In this document: piece after piece, positions 35,640 to 45,318 of the stretch | Layout: each line of letters opens with the position of its first letter | Position numbering within the stretch: position 1 is the first letter of the stretch | Source of the DNA: CAWHOW01 sp963831005 | GTDB taxonomy: Bacteria > Bacteroidota > Bacteroidia > Bacteroidales > CG2-30-32-10 | DNA length: 64,000 nucleotides | Assembly (NCBI GenBank): GCA_963831005.1 | Contig: CAWHOW010000019.1 | Span: 186,001 to 250,000 of the forward strand | Reading direction: 5' to 3' | Position numbers and translations under genes: made by a program | The notes under the pieces: generated by a model | What the model was told of the DNA's origin: nothing | What the model saw: the letters and a program-made list of their open reading frames with translations, nothing else | The model's database searches: none

Positions 35640-35992
35640 GTATCTCTTGTTAAGTGAACAACCATTCTTGTTAAGTGAAAACTACACAACTATTCTTGTT
35701 AAGTGAACAACTATTCTTGTTAAGCGAACAACCATTCTTGTCAAGATAACAACCATTCTTGTTAATGATTTGAACAACAATATATCTTGTTAAAGTCGAA
35801 CATCGAACTATCACTTGTTAAGTGAACACTTGTTAAAGTGAACAACTATTCTTATTAAGTGAACAACACATTCTTAACAAGTTAACAACGTATAATCTTG
35901 TTAAGATAACAACCATTCTTATCAAGATAACAACCATTCTTGTTAAACTATCACGTTAGTTTGTTAAACTATCACATATTCTTGTTATACTC
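35640..35992. repeat. 21-bp-period array D (CTTGTTAAGTGAACAACCATT)
   Basis: CTTGTT starts fall at 35646, 35667, 35695, 35716, 35737, 35758, 35786 and 35814, spacings of 21 or 28, before the array degenerates. Each clear unit holds the dyad TTGTT-AAGTG-AACAA. The array follows a terminator by about 30 bp and runs into the 284-bp duplication. No credible gene. Confidence 0.8.
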
Positions 35993-36019
35993 AAGGAAAA
36001 CAGGCAGGCAGTTATCAGT

Positions 36020-36587
36020 GTTCCTATTAAAGAACAAAAATCAGTAGGCAGTAAGCAGGAGCAGTAGGCAGTGTTTTATTGTCATTTGCTGCTTCGCAGC
36101 GTCATTAATTGTCATTAAGTCATTTATTATGTGAATTACACAATGACTATGAATGACCTAATGACAGCGAAGCGTAATGATAATAAAAAAGTAGGCAATG
36201 GCAGTCCACAGTATGCAGTCGGCAAAATGATAGTTGCATACTGAAGATTGAAGACTGGCGACTGGAATAATCAGCGATAATCAGTATTTTCAGTGTTATC
36301 CGCGTTCCTATTAAAGAACAAAAATCAGTAGGCAGTAAGCAGGAGCAGTAGGCAGTGTTTTATTGTCATTTGCTGCTTCGCAGCGTCATTAATTGTCATT
36401 AAGTCATTTATTATGTGAATTACACAATGACTATGAATGACCTAATGACAGCGAAGCGTAATGATAATAAAAAAGTAGGCAATGGCAGTCCACAGTATGC
36501 AGTCGGCAAAATGATAGTTGCATACTGAAGATTGAAGACTGGCGACTGGAATAATCAGCGATAATCAGTATTTTCAGTGTTATCCGC
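36020..36587. repeat. Exact tandem duplication of a 284-bp unit
   Basis: Copy 1 is 36020-36303, copy 2 36304-36587, and the first 10 bases (GTTCCTATTA) start a third copy at 36588. By eye the two are identical. The unit itself is made of intergenic words: CAGTAGGCAGTAAGCAGGAG, TTGCTGCTTCGCAGCGTCATT-like and AATGACCTAATGACAGCGAA segments, and GAAGATTGAAGACTGGCGAC. No coding content. Confidence 0.92.
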
Positions 36588-36757
36588 GTTCCTATTATAT
36601 AACAATTAATGACAATGAATGACCATTAATGATCGCGAAGCAAATGACTATAAATGACCATAAATATCGAATAATGAACAGGGAATAATGAATGTCGAAC
36701 TCCACCTGTTTACTGAAGACTGAAGACTGTTGACTGTTGACTGGCGACTGCCTGCTT
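36588..36757. other. Word-repeat spacer before the Lrp gene
   Basis: Continues with AATGACAATGAATGACCATT-type words (10-bp phased), then ACTGAAGACTGAAGACTG and GTTGACTGTTGACTGGCGAC. I see no gene or promoter here. Confidence 0.5.
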
Positions 36758-37237
36758 CTACTCAATAGCTACCTGCCGCTCAAAACCTTCCTGCAGGGAA
36801 ATAAATGTTTCGGTAAATGTAACCTCGGGGATAGTTTGGATTTGTTCGATAATTATATCCTTTAAGTTTTCGTTACTCTGGGTATATATCTTTATCAGCA
36901 GCGAATGTTTGCCCGAAACATGGTGGCATTCCACTATTTCAGGTATCTTCATGATCTTATTGAACGCCTCGATATGCGATTTCCTTGTAATCAGGTTTAA
37001 CTGTATCCCAATGAAAGCGCAGGTATTATAACCCATAGCACGGGGCGAAAGATTGAACTGGGAACCTTTTATTACACCCGAAGCTACCATTTGTTGCACC
37101 CGCTGATGAATGGCAGCCCCGCTAACATGGCATTCCTTGGCCACTTCCACAAACGGCATACGGGCATTCTTAGTAAGAAACGACAGTATTTTTTTGTCTA
37201 AACTATCAAGTTTAAAGTTTTTGTGCTGATTTTTCAT
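36758..37237 (-). CDS. Lrp/AsnC-family transcriptional regulator
   Basis: The 159-residue protein has the AsnC-type winged HTH (LDSLDKKILSFLTKNARMPF, then VEVAKECHVSGAAIHQRVQQ) and the RAM ligand-binding domain (AFIGIQLNL..., VVECHHVSGKHSLLIKIY as GxxD-like region, IQTIPEVTFTETFISL). Lrp/AsnC proteins sense amino acids and form octamers. It is divergent from the Cys/Met PLP gene at 37576 and close to hom and thrB, so regulation of homoserine, threonine or methionine genes is a reasonable guess. A MITE-like element is inserted in the shared intergenic region. Confidence 0.93.
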   Translation of the reverse strand: MKNQHKNFKLDSLDKKILSFLTKNARMPFVEVAKECHVSGAAIHQRVQQMVASGVIKGSQFNLSPRAMGYNTCAFIGIQLNLITRKSHIEAFNKIMKIPEIVECHHVSGKHSLLIKIYTQSNENLKDIIIEQIQTIPEVTFTETFISLQEGFERQVAIE

Positions 37238-37379
37238 AATATTTATTCAATATTCGCGAAATTAGTATAAATAACTTTCATATTTCAATTATTAATGTAT
37301 AAACAATAACATATTATTAAAATATGCTTTGATATGCTTACATTATTCTATTTTTGTTTTATTAAATGTTTCACAATAC

Positions 37380-37536
37380 GAATCAAGAGTTGAAATTTAT
37401 AATTATTTCAAATATAGCCGCTAAGACTCAAAGACACAAAGTATCACAAAGAAGAATATATATCAGATTCAAAAATAAATTAGTGTATCTTAGTGACTTA
37501 GTGCCTTTGTGGCAAAAATATTTTAACTCTTGATTC
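37380..37536. repeat. MITE-like nested inverted repeat between lrp and the PLP gene
   Basis: Terminal arms GAATCAAGAGTT (37380-37391) and AACTCTTGATTC (37525-37536) are perfectly inverted. Inner arms GCCGCTAAGACTCAAAGACAC and the mirrored TTAGTGACTTAGTGCCTTTG-GGC are imperfect. The element is about 157 bp, has no gene, and lies 40 bp before the ATG at 37576. Confidence 0.75.
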
Positions 37537-37575
37537 AAATTAACAATATTTGCAAACTCTTTAAAAATAAAACAA

Positions 37576-38955
37576 ATGGCAGCAAAACTCACAAAAGAAG
37601 ACTGGATAAAGATAGGCCAGCAAATGATGGACGAGCGTGCAAAAGCAATGAAGATTGCCAAGACAAGGAAATTCGACACAGTAGCTACACATGGCTTGTA
37701 CACTATGGAAACTGCTTTTAAAGGCAATTCAGGTTCCATTATGGAGCCAATTTACCTTACTACAGCTGAGGCTTATGTTGACAGCGCACACATGGAAGCT
37801 GCACTCGCTTATGAAATGCCCACATGGTGTTATTCGCGAATAGCGAATCCGTCAAACGGCTTTCTGGAAGATACCATAGCCTTGCTCGAATCGTACGGAA
37901 CAAACATTGAAGCGTCGTGCTGTGCTACAGGCAGCGGTATGAGCGCTATCAGAACCGCTACCGATTCCTTTCTTGTAAAGGACAGCCGGTTTCCTAATCC
38001 GAATATAGTTACCAGCGCCAAGCTGTATGGAGGAACATTTCAGCAATTCTCTGTTCGCAGGATGCAGGAAGAAGGTATAGAAGTCCGCTGGGTATGCAAT
38101 CCATACGACCTTGGTGAATGGAAATCAAAGATTGATGAAAACACACGATTCGTATATGGCGAGTTTCCTTCAAATCCTGCTGTTGCTATTTTTGATATTG
38201 AAGAAGTAACAAAACTGGCTCATAAATTTGGCATTCCCATGATAGTTGATGCAACCTGTGCATCACCTGCATTGACAAGGCCTTTACAATATGGAGTTGA
38301 TATCGTTGTTCAATCAGCAACAAAAGTTATGAGCACGAATGGCACTTCTATTTGTGGAACATTGACTTCCAGAAAAAATATTGTAAGCAAAATTGGAAGC
38401 GATGAAATGAAAGCCGATTTCGCTATGTGGGCAAAGTTGTGGCCATTCAGGGATAATGGACCCGGTCTCAGTCCTATGAACGCTATCCTCGTTTTAAATG
38501 ACCTTCGTTCCCTGCGTATGCGCATTGCACAAATGAGCGATACAGCGCTTAAAGTTGCTACATATCTGGAGAATCATCCGAAAATTGAAAAGGTTCATTA
38601 CCCCGGATTAAAGACTTATGCTGCTCATGAGATAGCTAAGAAATATATGAAGCTGGCCGATACCAGCGAAAATAAATATTCATATATGATGGCAGTTGAG
38701 ATAAAGGAAAAATCAGCTATGGATTCTGTCAACGCCCGCAAATTCTATGATGCATTGCAAATGATATGGAGAGCTACTGATCTGGGACGATGCAAAACAG
38801 TTGCTACATTAAATGCTATCTCTACACATCAGCAACAGGGCGAAGAAGGACGAAAACTAGCCGATATTAAACCTTCTACCTGCCGTATATCTGTTGGTAT
38901 AGAAGATTCAGACGATATAATAAAGGATTTGGAACAGGCATTAGCGAAAATATAA
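37576..38955 (+). CDS. Cys/Met-metabolism PLP-dependent enzyme
   Basis: The 459-residue fold-type I enzyme has CYSRIANPSNGFLEDTIALLE, CATGSGMSAI, FVYGEFPSNPAVAIFDIEEV, IVDATCASPALTRPLQYGVD and the Schiff-base Lys in VVQSATKVMSTNGTS (Lys250), all in the order of the CGS/MGL/sulfhydrylase family. It may make or break gamma C-S bonds in methionine or homocysteine metabolism. An N-terminal helix of ~35 residues and an unusual C-terminal region (WRATDLGRCKTVATLNAIST) set it apart from the metY-like gene at the right end of the window. Substrate cannot be chosen from sequence. Downstream genes hom and ALDH are co-directional. Confidence 0.85.
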   Translation: MAAKLTKEDWIKIGQQMMDERAKAMKIAKTRKFDTVATHGLYTMETAFKGNSGSIMEPIYLTTAEAYVDSAHMEAALAYEMPTWCYSRIANPSNGFLEDTIALLESYGTNIEASCCATGSGMSAIRTATDSFLVKDSRFPNPNIVTSAKLYGGTFQQFSVRRMQEEGIEVRWVCNPYDLGEWKSKIDENTRFVYGEFPSNPAVAIFDIEEVTKLAHKFGIPMIVDATCASPALTRPLQYGVDIVVQSATKVMSTNGTSICGTLTSRKNIVSKIGSDEMKADFAMWAKLWPFRDNGPGLSPMNAILVLNDLRSLRMRIAQMSDTALKVATYLENHPKIEKVHYPGLKTYAAHEIAKKYMKLADTSENKYSYMMAVEIKEKSAMDSVNARKFYDALQMIWRATDLGRCKTVATLNAISTHQQQGEEGRKLADIKPSTCRISVGIEDSDDIIKDLEQALAKI

Positions 38956-39189
38956 TAGAACACTGATAGGACTGATTAAACTGATTTTCACTGATAAAAT
39001 GATACAGGAAAATAATTATTTGCACTCCGATTTAGGAATATCTATTAAATTCCCAAAACGTCATTGCGAAGGAGATACGACTGACGCAATCATATTAGTG
39101 AACAGATTGCTTCGCTGTGCTCGCAATGACGAATTCTCTGGTTCTTATAAATGCCCTAATCATAACAATCAGAGTCATCAGTGTTCTAT
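38955..39189. repeat. MITE-like composite element between PLP gene and hom
   Basis: Perfect 13-bp terminal inverted repeats: ATAGAACACTGAT (38955-38967, overlapping the PLP-gene stop) and ATCAGTGTTCTAT (39177-39189). Inside is a second hairpin, CGTCATTGCGAAGGAGATAC...GATTGCTTCGCTGTGCTCGC (39059-39131), the same family as 8488-8561, so one element seems to have entered another. An open frame of 66 codons across it is not a gene. Confidence 0.75.
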
Positions 39190-39229
39190 TTTTAAATGAA
39201 TAAATAACTAAACATAAAAACAAATACGT

Positions 39230-40253
39230 ATGAAACACAAAATTGCATTATTAGGATTTGGTACAGTTGGACAGGGAATCAGCGAGATTCTCCTCAACAA
39301 AAAAAACTTTCTGAAAGAAAAATACAATTTCGAATTCGACATTGTTGCCGTTGGCGACTTTGTTTATGGCAACTGCTATAACCCGAACGGACTTGATATT
39401 TCTTTCATGATAGAAGAGGCAAAAGCCAAAAAGAAATTTACAAAGGATGTAACGAAATGGGATAATATTGCTCTTATAAAAGAAAGCAATGCTACAGTTA
39501 TGTGCGAACTTACTTTCACTGATCTTACTACCGGCGGACCTGCTATTGACCATGTTCGTGCTGCATTGGAATCAGGAAAACATGTTGTAACAAGCAACAA
39601 AGGACCAGCGGCACTGAAGTATGCTGAGTTTAAACAGATAGCTGATAAAAAAGGTGTGAAGTTTTTGATTGAAGGAACTGTTTGTGCAGGAACTCCTATC
39701 ATCAATCTGGCTGAAGGTCCTCTTGCAGGCTGCGAAATATCGAAGATACGCGGTATATTGAACGGCACTACAAATTATATGCTTACCGAAATGGAAAAAG
39801 GCATGGACTACAATGCCGTTCTTAAGGTTGCGCAGGAACTGGGTTATGCGGAAGCTGATCCTACAGGCGATGTGGAAGGTTATGATGCCCGTGGAAAAGT
39901 TACCATACTTGCAAATATCGTAATGGGCGCTCCATTAAAGATTAATGATGTTACTTGTAAAGGTATCACCAAGATATCTCCTGCTGATATGGAACAAGCC
40001 AAGAAAGAAGGCAAACGCTGGAAACTGATAGGCTGTGTTGAAAAGAAAGACGGAAAAGTGTTTGGTTCAGTTACTCCTGAAATGGTTCCTCTTTCACATC
40101 CTCTTGCAGGTGTAATGGGCGCTACAAACGCGTCTTACATTTACAACAGATATGTTAGGTGATGTTACCATAGTTGGTCCCGGTGCAGGAAGAATGCAGA
40201 CAGGCTTTGCTATTCTTACTGATCTTTTGAGGATAAACAGGGAAATGAAATAA
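39230..40253 (+). CDS. hom: Homoserine dehydrogenase, 3' frameshift
   Basis: The NAD(P)-binding start ALLGFGTVGQGISEILL is followed by the family signatures TSNKGPAALKY, FLIEGTVCAGTPIINLAEG and GILNGTTNYMLTEMEKG, with the substrate-binding YAEADPTGDVEGYDARGKVT. It reduces aspartate semialdehyde to homoserine. The uninterrupted frame stops at 40162, but one frame over, from 40149, the sequence reads DMLGDVTIVGPGAGRMQTGF and runs to a TAA at 40251-40253, which is the expected C-terminus. One surplus A in TACAACAG (about 40143-40146) accounts for it. No ACT domain follows, so it is a short form without that allosteric domain. Confidence 0.92.
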
Positions 40254-40327
40254 ATGTTCAATGTTCTATTTGAACAACTTTGAACAGAACAACAAAATCA
40301 ATAATTAACAAAAAAATATATTTTAAT

Positions 40328-41710
40328 ATGGAAATGATAAAAGTGTACGACCCTTTTGATAACTCAGTAGTGGGTGAAATTACAAAAGGGACAAAAGAAG
40401 ATGCATTAAAAGCAATAGCAACTGCTCAGAAAGGTTATGAAGTTATTCGTAAAATGACAGTTTACCAGAGAGCAAACATACTTTTCAAAACAGCTGATAT
40501 TGTTGAAAAGAATAAGGAAGCATTTGCTGTTACCATAGCTCGCGAAGGATCGAAGACCATAAAAGAAGCCCGCAAAGAAGCCAACCGCTGTGTGAACACC
40601 TTGAAAATTTCTGCTGAAGAAGCTAAAAGAATACTTGGCGAAACCATTCCTTTTGATTCATTTCCCGGTGGCGAAAGCAAGTTGGGATATTTTTATCGTC
40701 AGCCGATTGGTATAGTATTAGCCATTACTCCCTTCAATGATCCACTTAACTTAGTAGCACATAAATTGGGACCTGCCATAGCTGCAGGAAACAGCGTTGT
40801 ATTGAAGCCTGCTACTGTTACTCCTCTTTCGGCAATTAAACTGGCTGAAGCATTTTTTGAAGCAGGTCTGCCTAAAGAATGTTTACAGGTGGTTACTGGT
40901 AATGGAAGTGAAATTGGACCAGTTCTCGTTCAAGACGATCGTATCCGCATGGTGAGCTTTACCGGTGGTTTTGAAGCAGGCAAAGAGATAACGAAAATTG
41001 CAGGTATTAAAAAGATAGGCATGGAGCTTGGCTCCAATTCGCCTGTTATTGTTTGGGACGATATTGATATTGATTATGCCGTTGAAAGCTGCGTGAGCGG
41101 CGCTTTCTGGGCTGCCGGACAAAACTGTATAGGTGTTCAGCGCATATATATTCATAAAAGGATATATAATGAATTCAGGGATAAGTTTGTTGCGCGTACG
41201 CTGAAATATAAGATAGGAAACAAGATGCAGGAAGATTGCGATATGGGTCCTATGATCACTGAACAAGAAGCCGAACGCGTTGAAAAATGGATAAAAGAAG
41301 CTGTAGGCATGGGTGCGACATGTTTGTGCGGCGGTAAACGCAAAGGCGCTATTATGGAGCCATCCGTACTGGAAAATGTTCCTGAAAATGCTACCATACA
41401 CAAAGAAGAAGTTTTCGGACCCGCAGTAAATCTATATCAGATTGAAAGCATGGATGAAGCCATTGAAAAAGCAAACAGTCTGCCTTTTGGATTGTTAGCG
41501 GGGGTTTTCTGTAACAATATCAATCTTGCCATGAAAGCAGCTTACGGTATGGATTGCGGAGGAGTTATCATTAATGATTCAACCGATTACCGTTTGGATT
41601 CTATGCCATTTGGTGGTATCAAGAACTCAGGACTTGGACGTGAAGGAATAAAATTCTCGTTACAGGAAATGACTGAACCAAAAATGGTTTGTATTAATAT
41701 GATGAGTTAA
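40328..41710 (+). CDS. NAD(P)-dependent aldehyde dehydrogenase
   Basis: The 460-residue protein is a full ALDH: FNDPLNLVAHKLGPAIAAGN, LKPATVTPLSAIKLAEAF, VSFTGGFEAGKEI, the general base in GMELGSNSPVIV, the nucleophile in FWAAGQNCIGVQRIYI (Cys), EEVFGPAVNLYQI and MPFGGIKNSGLGREG. It oxidises an aldehyde to an acid or acyl-CoA. It resembles the succinate-semialdehyde/NADP-GAPDH/lactaldehyde group rather than aspartate-semialdehyde dehydrogenases (which are a different fold). I choose the ATG at 40328 (MEMIKVYDP); an upstream in-frame start adds 16 non-family residues. It lies 74 bp after hom. Substrate unknown. Confidence 0.88.
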   Translation: MEMIKVYDPFDNSVVGEITKGTKEDALKAIATAQKGYEVIRKMTVYQRANILFKTADIVEKNKEAFAVTIAREGSKTIKEARKEANRCVNTLKISAEEAKRILGETIPFDSFPGGESKLGYFYRQPIGIVLAITPFNDPLNLVAHKLGPAIAAGNSVVLKPATVTPLSAIKLAEAFFEAGLPKECLQVVTGNGSEIGPVLVQDDRIRMVSFTGGFEAGKEITKIAGIKKIGMELGSNSPVIVWDDIDIDYAVESCVSGAFWAAGQNCIGVQRIYIHKRIYNEFRDKFVARTLKYKIGNKMQEDCDMGPMITEQEAERVEKWIKEAVGMGATCLCGGKRKGAIMEPSVLENVPENATIHKEEVFGPAVNLYQIESMDEAIEKANSLPFGLLAGVFCNNINLAMKAAYGMDCGGVIINDSTDYRLDSMPFGGIKNSGLGREGIKFSLQEMTEPKMVCINMMS

Positions 41711-41733
41711 ATTTAATTTAACTCAATAAAAAG

Positions 41734-41768
41734 AAATCCCGCAGATGTTGAGTTTGCGGGATTTTTTT
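41734..41768 (+). terminator. Terminator after the aldehyde dehydrogenase
   Basis: AAATCCCGCA and TGCGGGATTT make a perfect 10-bp stem around an 11-nt loop, followed by T residues. Confidence 0.85.
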
Positions 41769-41859
41769 ATTTAACGCAAGGTGATTTCCTAATTTAAATC
41801 AATATCAAGTTTCTAATTTCGTATTGACTGCCTTCTGCTCCTGCTTACTGCCTACTGTG

Positions 41860-42825
41860 TTATTCTTTCACAAACTTCTTCACTGCAACACCGGTTTTGG
41901 TTTTCATTTCCACAACATATATTCCGCTAGGCAAAGCTGACACATCTATATTTGTCTTATCAGTCTTAAGTGCAAGAGATGTAATGAACTGGCCTTCCAT
42001 GCCTGAAATTTCAATCACTGCATCTGTATGCTCAATGTTTTCAACTGTTATGAAATCCTTTGAAGGATTGGGATAGAACACCAGCCAATTATTATTTTTA
42101 ACCTCATTTATCCCTCCGGTGGTAACATCTTGTACGCAACGTACAGAATATCCCACAGTGGGAAAGTCAACATAATCCCACACAATGGAATTACTGCATG
42201 CCATATAGTAGTAATAAAAATTTACATTACTGTAATGAGGTGTAGTAGTCCAGAAATATGCACCTGCAGGATGCCCTGCAAAACAATCACAATTATAAGT
42301 TCTATACCTCCTCCCACAGCAGTAAACCTGCTGCTATTCGTTGCGTCGTTATAAGGATTATTATTACACCAAACAACATCGCCTGATGCTTTAAGCGCAT
42401 ATCCTGCTGTGTCACTTTGATCGCAATAACACTCGCTTGCGCCTGCATTAGGATCAATATACTTAACCAAGGTGTACCATTCAACATCTGAAGGTACATG
42501 CCAGCCTGTGGGACAAAGCTTGCCTGTGTTTACTGTGTACCAGTTATACAAAGCACCGGAAAGAGGTTTGTAAGTGGCAGAATCATTATCATACCAGCAA
42601 TATGCTGGAGTGGTTAAATGAAACCATGAAGTATCGGTTACCAATGGTATTTTCGAACCATCGTTATACCTGGTTGTGGCAAGGTTTTGCTGCAACCATA
42701 CTTGTGTCCCAATGTGTCATGTGAATAGTGTCGTAAACATTACCGTCAGTATCATGGACAGTCTGTGCCTGATTTTTCAGAGTGAAAAATGCGAGCGCTA
42801 CAAAAAAAATAATTAGTTTTTTCAT
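41860..42825 (-). pseudogene. FISUMP-domain T9SS protein 1, frameshifted
   Basis: From an ATG at 42825 there is a signal peptide (LIIFFVALAFFTLKNQAQ), then the Fibrobacter succinogenes major paralogous domain: MQQNLATTRYNDGSKIPLVT, AYCWYDNDSATYK, LYNWYTVNTGKLCPTGWHVP, and after frame changes DYVDFPTVGYSVRCVQD and a type A sorting tail (WLVFYPNPSKDF..., ending AVKKFVKE). A 7-nt insertion near 42705 and an indel near 42300 break it. If intact it would be secreted by T9SS and anchored at the surface; the function of FISUMP domains is unknown. It is followed by two paralogues. Confidence 0.75.
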
Positions 42826-42966
42826 AGGTTTGGTTTTAAGTTATATCATTAACGAATATTTATTCAAAGATGATTTATAATTTTATTATTTGCCTTACTC
42901 TTTTTTAAGATATTCTGAAAAGCTATTATGCAGTTTCAAATGTAATGTATTGCTGACTGCTTCTTT

Positions 42967-43925
42967 CTAATCCTTAATAAACTTATTTACGTTGATCCCT
43001 TTTTCCGTTATCATTTTCACTATATACAATCCGCATGGAAAGGTAGAAACATCAATGTGGGTTTTATTGTAAATAGTTGAAAGGGTCTTGATCAATTGAC
43101 CCTGTATGTCGGAGATTTCAATTTCAGCATTCAAATGCCGAGTGTTTTCGATTGTTATGCTACTTGTGGCAGGATTGGGAAATATAGTTAACCAATTAGA
43201 ATTATTAATGCTTTTAAGCCCGCCTGTTGTAGTAACGGTATCTTGGATACAACGCACTGAATATCCCTGAGTGGGCCAGTCAAGGTATTCATAAACCAAA
43301 GAACTATTATTATAAAAACTCCTGTAATAGTAAGGTTGGATATCCTGGACCACCAGATGTAGAAGTCCAATAATATCCAGCAACATTAAGTCCTGAGAAA
43401 CCACTGCCCTTTCGTAGCTATTAGAACCGCCACCCAAAGCGGTAAATCTGCTGAGGTTGTTCCTGTATTTGGAGAATCCCAAAAAGTAGTGCCTGTATCT
43501 TTCAATGCATTAGCAGCAGTTGTACTTTCGGTGCAATAACAAAGTTGTGCAGATGCATCGAAAACTTTAACCAGCATATGAAATTCTTCATTTGTTGGCA
43601 CATGCCATCCGGTAGGACATAGCTTTCCGGTATTCACTGTGTAAAAGTTATACAAAGTGCCATAAGGATTTTTGTAAGTGGCAGAATCATTATCATACCA
43701 ACAATATGCGGGCGTTTTTAAAGATTGCCATGAGGTGTCGGTCACCAATGGTATTTGAGAACCATCGTTATACTTGGTTGTAGCAAGGTTTTGTTGCAAC
43801 CATACCTGTGTTCCAATGTGGACTGTATCATAGATATTCCCGTCAGCATCGGTAACTGTTGTTTGTGCCTGATTTCTCAGAGACAATAATGCAAGCGCTG
43901 CAAAAATGATAATTATATTCTTCAT
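42967..43925 (-). pseudogene. FISUMP-domain T9SS protein 2, frameshifted
   Basis: Very similar in design to its neighbour: signal peptide (IIIIFAALALLSLRNQAQ), HIGTQVWLQQNLATTKYNDG, AYCWYDNDSATYKNPYGTLY, KLCPTGWHVPTNEEFHMLV, then after a shift near 43440 SRFTALGGGSNSYERAV, a garbled stretch, YLDWPTQGYSVRCIQD and a sorting tail ending GINVNKFIKD. At least two indels around 43330-43450. Two neighbouring paralogues broken in a similar area suggest either error-prone assembly of near-repeats or relaxed selection. Confidence 0.75.
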
Positions 43926-43974
43926 AGTTTTTTGGTTTAAGTTGTTTATTATTTCTTATTCGTTTTTCACATTA

Positions 43975-45318
43975 TTATTTATTCTTTACGCAGCGCACAG
44001 AAGAACCTGGAGTTTCAGCGCCACTTGCTACAAAAATATTACCGTAACACCATCGCAGGCTCTTCGAGCATGCATTTCCAGGACTAGATTCTGTAGAAGT
44101 CCAGAAAGCATCATCATGATTACTGTCTGGCGCCTGGTTCCACGAGCCTATGGCAGTGCGGAAGTTTGCACAAAGCGCAGTGAAACCGCTTACATTATCA
44201 CCCCACGAAATCCAGGTAGTATCAGGCAGATGTGCCCAGCGCGTGTTACAGTTCTCTTTCATTTTCACGCCTATAACATTGCCAATTGCCCCGAATGTTA
44301 TTGTTGTATCAATTGATGTGTCGAGCAGAACTTCCAAAACATTCCATTCTGAATTAGTGGATACGTGCCAGCCTGCAGGCGCTATGCCGCGTGGGTCATT
44401 CACCGCATACCAGTTATATAAGCGACCAAAGCTATCGCTGAAGCTCGGAAGATTGTGAAAATCGCAATAGGCTCCTGTGGTTGCATTGCTCCATGCAGCG
44501 CTGTCGGTGATATTGGGTATGGCGTCGCCATTGTTATAATGTATTGTATTCAGGTTTTGTTCCATCCACAACTGTGTTCCTATTTGCACTACAGCATAGT
44601 GGTTGCTGTCGGCATCGGCGCAGGGTACAAATGTAAAGGTAACGGTTTGATTGTTGGCAGGGAAAAGCATTATTACCGTGCTGAAAACCCCCGACATTCC
44701 GGTAAGTTTCAAGGTGTCGCCTAAGTTGAACTGCATTTGTACTGTGGAGCCATTCCTCAGATTACGCACTCTTTCTTTTCCCGATACTTTATTCTGCATA
44801 TCAGTGCTCTGTATCTGGCTTATGCGCGTGATTTTAGTAGCGCCTGCAGTTTCATTATTGCTGATGATCTTTGAAGTGTACGAATAAGCATCTGATTTTA
44901 TACTGATAATATAAATGCCTTCGCTTATTCCGTTAAGGCAGTATGACTGGTTCCCTTTTGCAAGAAAGTCGTGCGACTGTGCAATGCTTTTTCCTGTAAG
45001 GTCGTATAGCGTTATGCTTGCATTTCCGGCAGAAGATGAATAGAAATTAATAAGGGAGTACCCTGTAGTGGGGTTTGGGAAAATGTGCATAGTGTTGTCA
45101 GCAATAGTATTCAGCGGGTTGATGCTTGTAATTAATGAAGTTAGGTTCAGAATGTCGGAACCGCCAATGGTAGTGTCAATGCATTGCGAAGTGTTTTGAA
45201 TTTTTACAGAATCAACTGTTGAACGAGCTCCTGTTCCGGCAAATGTGATAAGGTAGTTTTGCGCCTGTAGTCCTGCAATTGCAAAAACCAGCAAAAATAA
45301 AATAGTAGTTTTTCTCAT
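43975..45318 (-). CDS. FISUMP-domain surface protein 3, intact
   Basis: The 447-residue protein has a signal peptide (KTTILFLLVFAIAGLQAQ), a sorting-like domain in the middle (MHIFPNPTTGYSLINFYSSS...ISEGIYIISIKS, ~110-190) and a C-terminal FISUMP domain: YAVVQIGTQLWMEQNLNTIH, YNNGDAIPNITDSAAWSN, GRLYNWYAVNDPRGIAPAGW, DDAFWTSTESSPGNACSKSL, SSVRCVKNK. It ends with the FISUMP motif, not with a KFVKE tail, so the domain order is unlike the neighbours. Likely exported; how it is anchored is unclear. Third member of a tandem group, the only one in a single frame. Confidence 0.8.
   Translation of the reverse strand: MRKTTILFLLVFAIAGLQAQNYLITFAGTGARSTVDSVKIQNTSQCIDTTIGGSDILNLTSLITSINPLNTIADNTMHIFPNPTTGYSLINFYSSSAGNASITLYDLTGKSIAQSHDFLAKGNQSYCLNGISEGIYIISIKSDAYSYTSKIISNNETAGATKITRISQIQSTDMQNKVSGKERVRNLRNGSTVQMQFNLGDTLKLTGMSGVFSTVIMLFPANNQTVTFTFVPCADADSNHYAVVQIGTQLWMEQNLNTIHYNNGDAIPNITDSAAWSNATTGAYCDFHNLPSFSDSFGRLYNWYAVNDPRGIAPAGWHVSTNSEWNVLEVLLDTSIDTTITFGAIGNVIGVKMKENCNTRWAHLPDTTWISWGDNVSGFTALCANFRTAIGSWNQAPDSNHDDAFWTSTESSPGNACSKSLRWCYGNIFVASGAETPGSSVRCVKNK

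Noticed and set aside
35640..35992. Array D as a CRISPR array
   Set aside because: Units follow one another without unique spacers, are only 21-28 bp long, and no cas gene is present. The same holds for the other arrays.
38999..39199. A 66-codon frame between the PLP gene and hom
   Set aside because: It lies entirely in a nested palindromic element.
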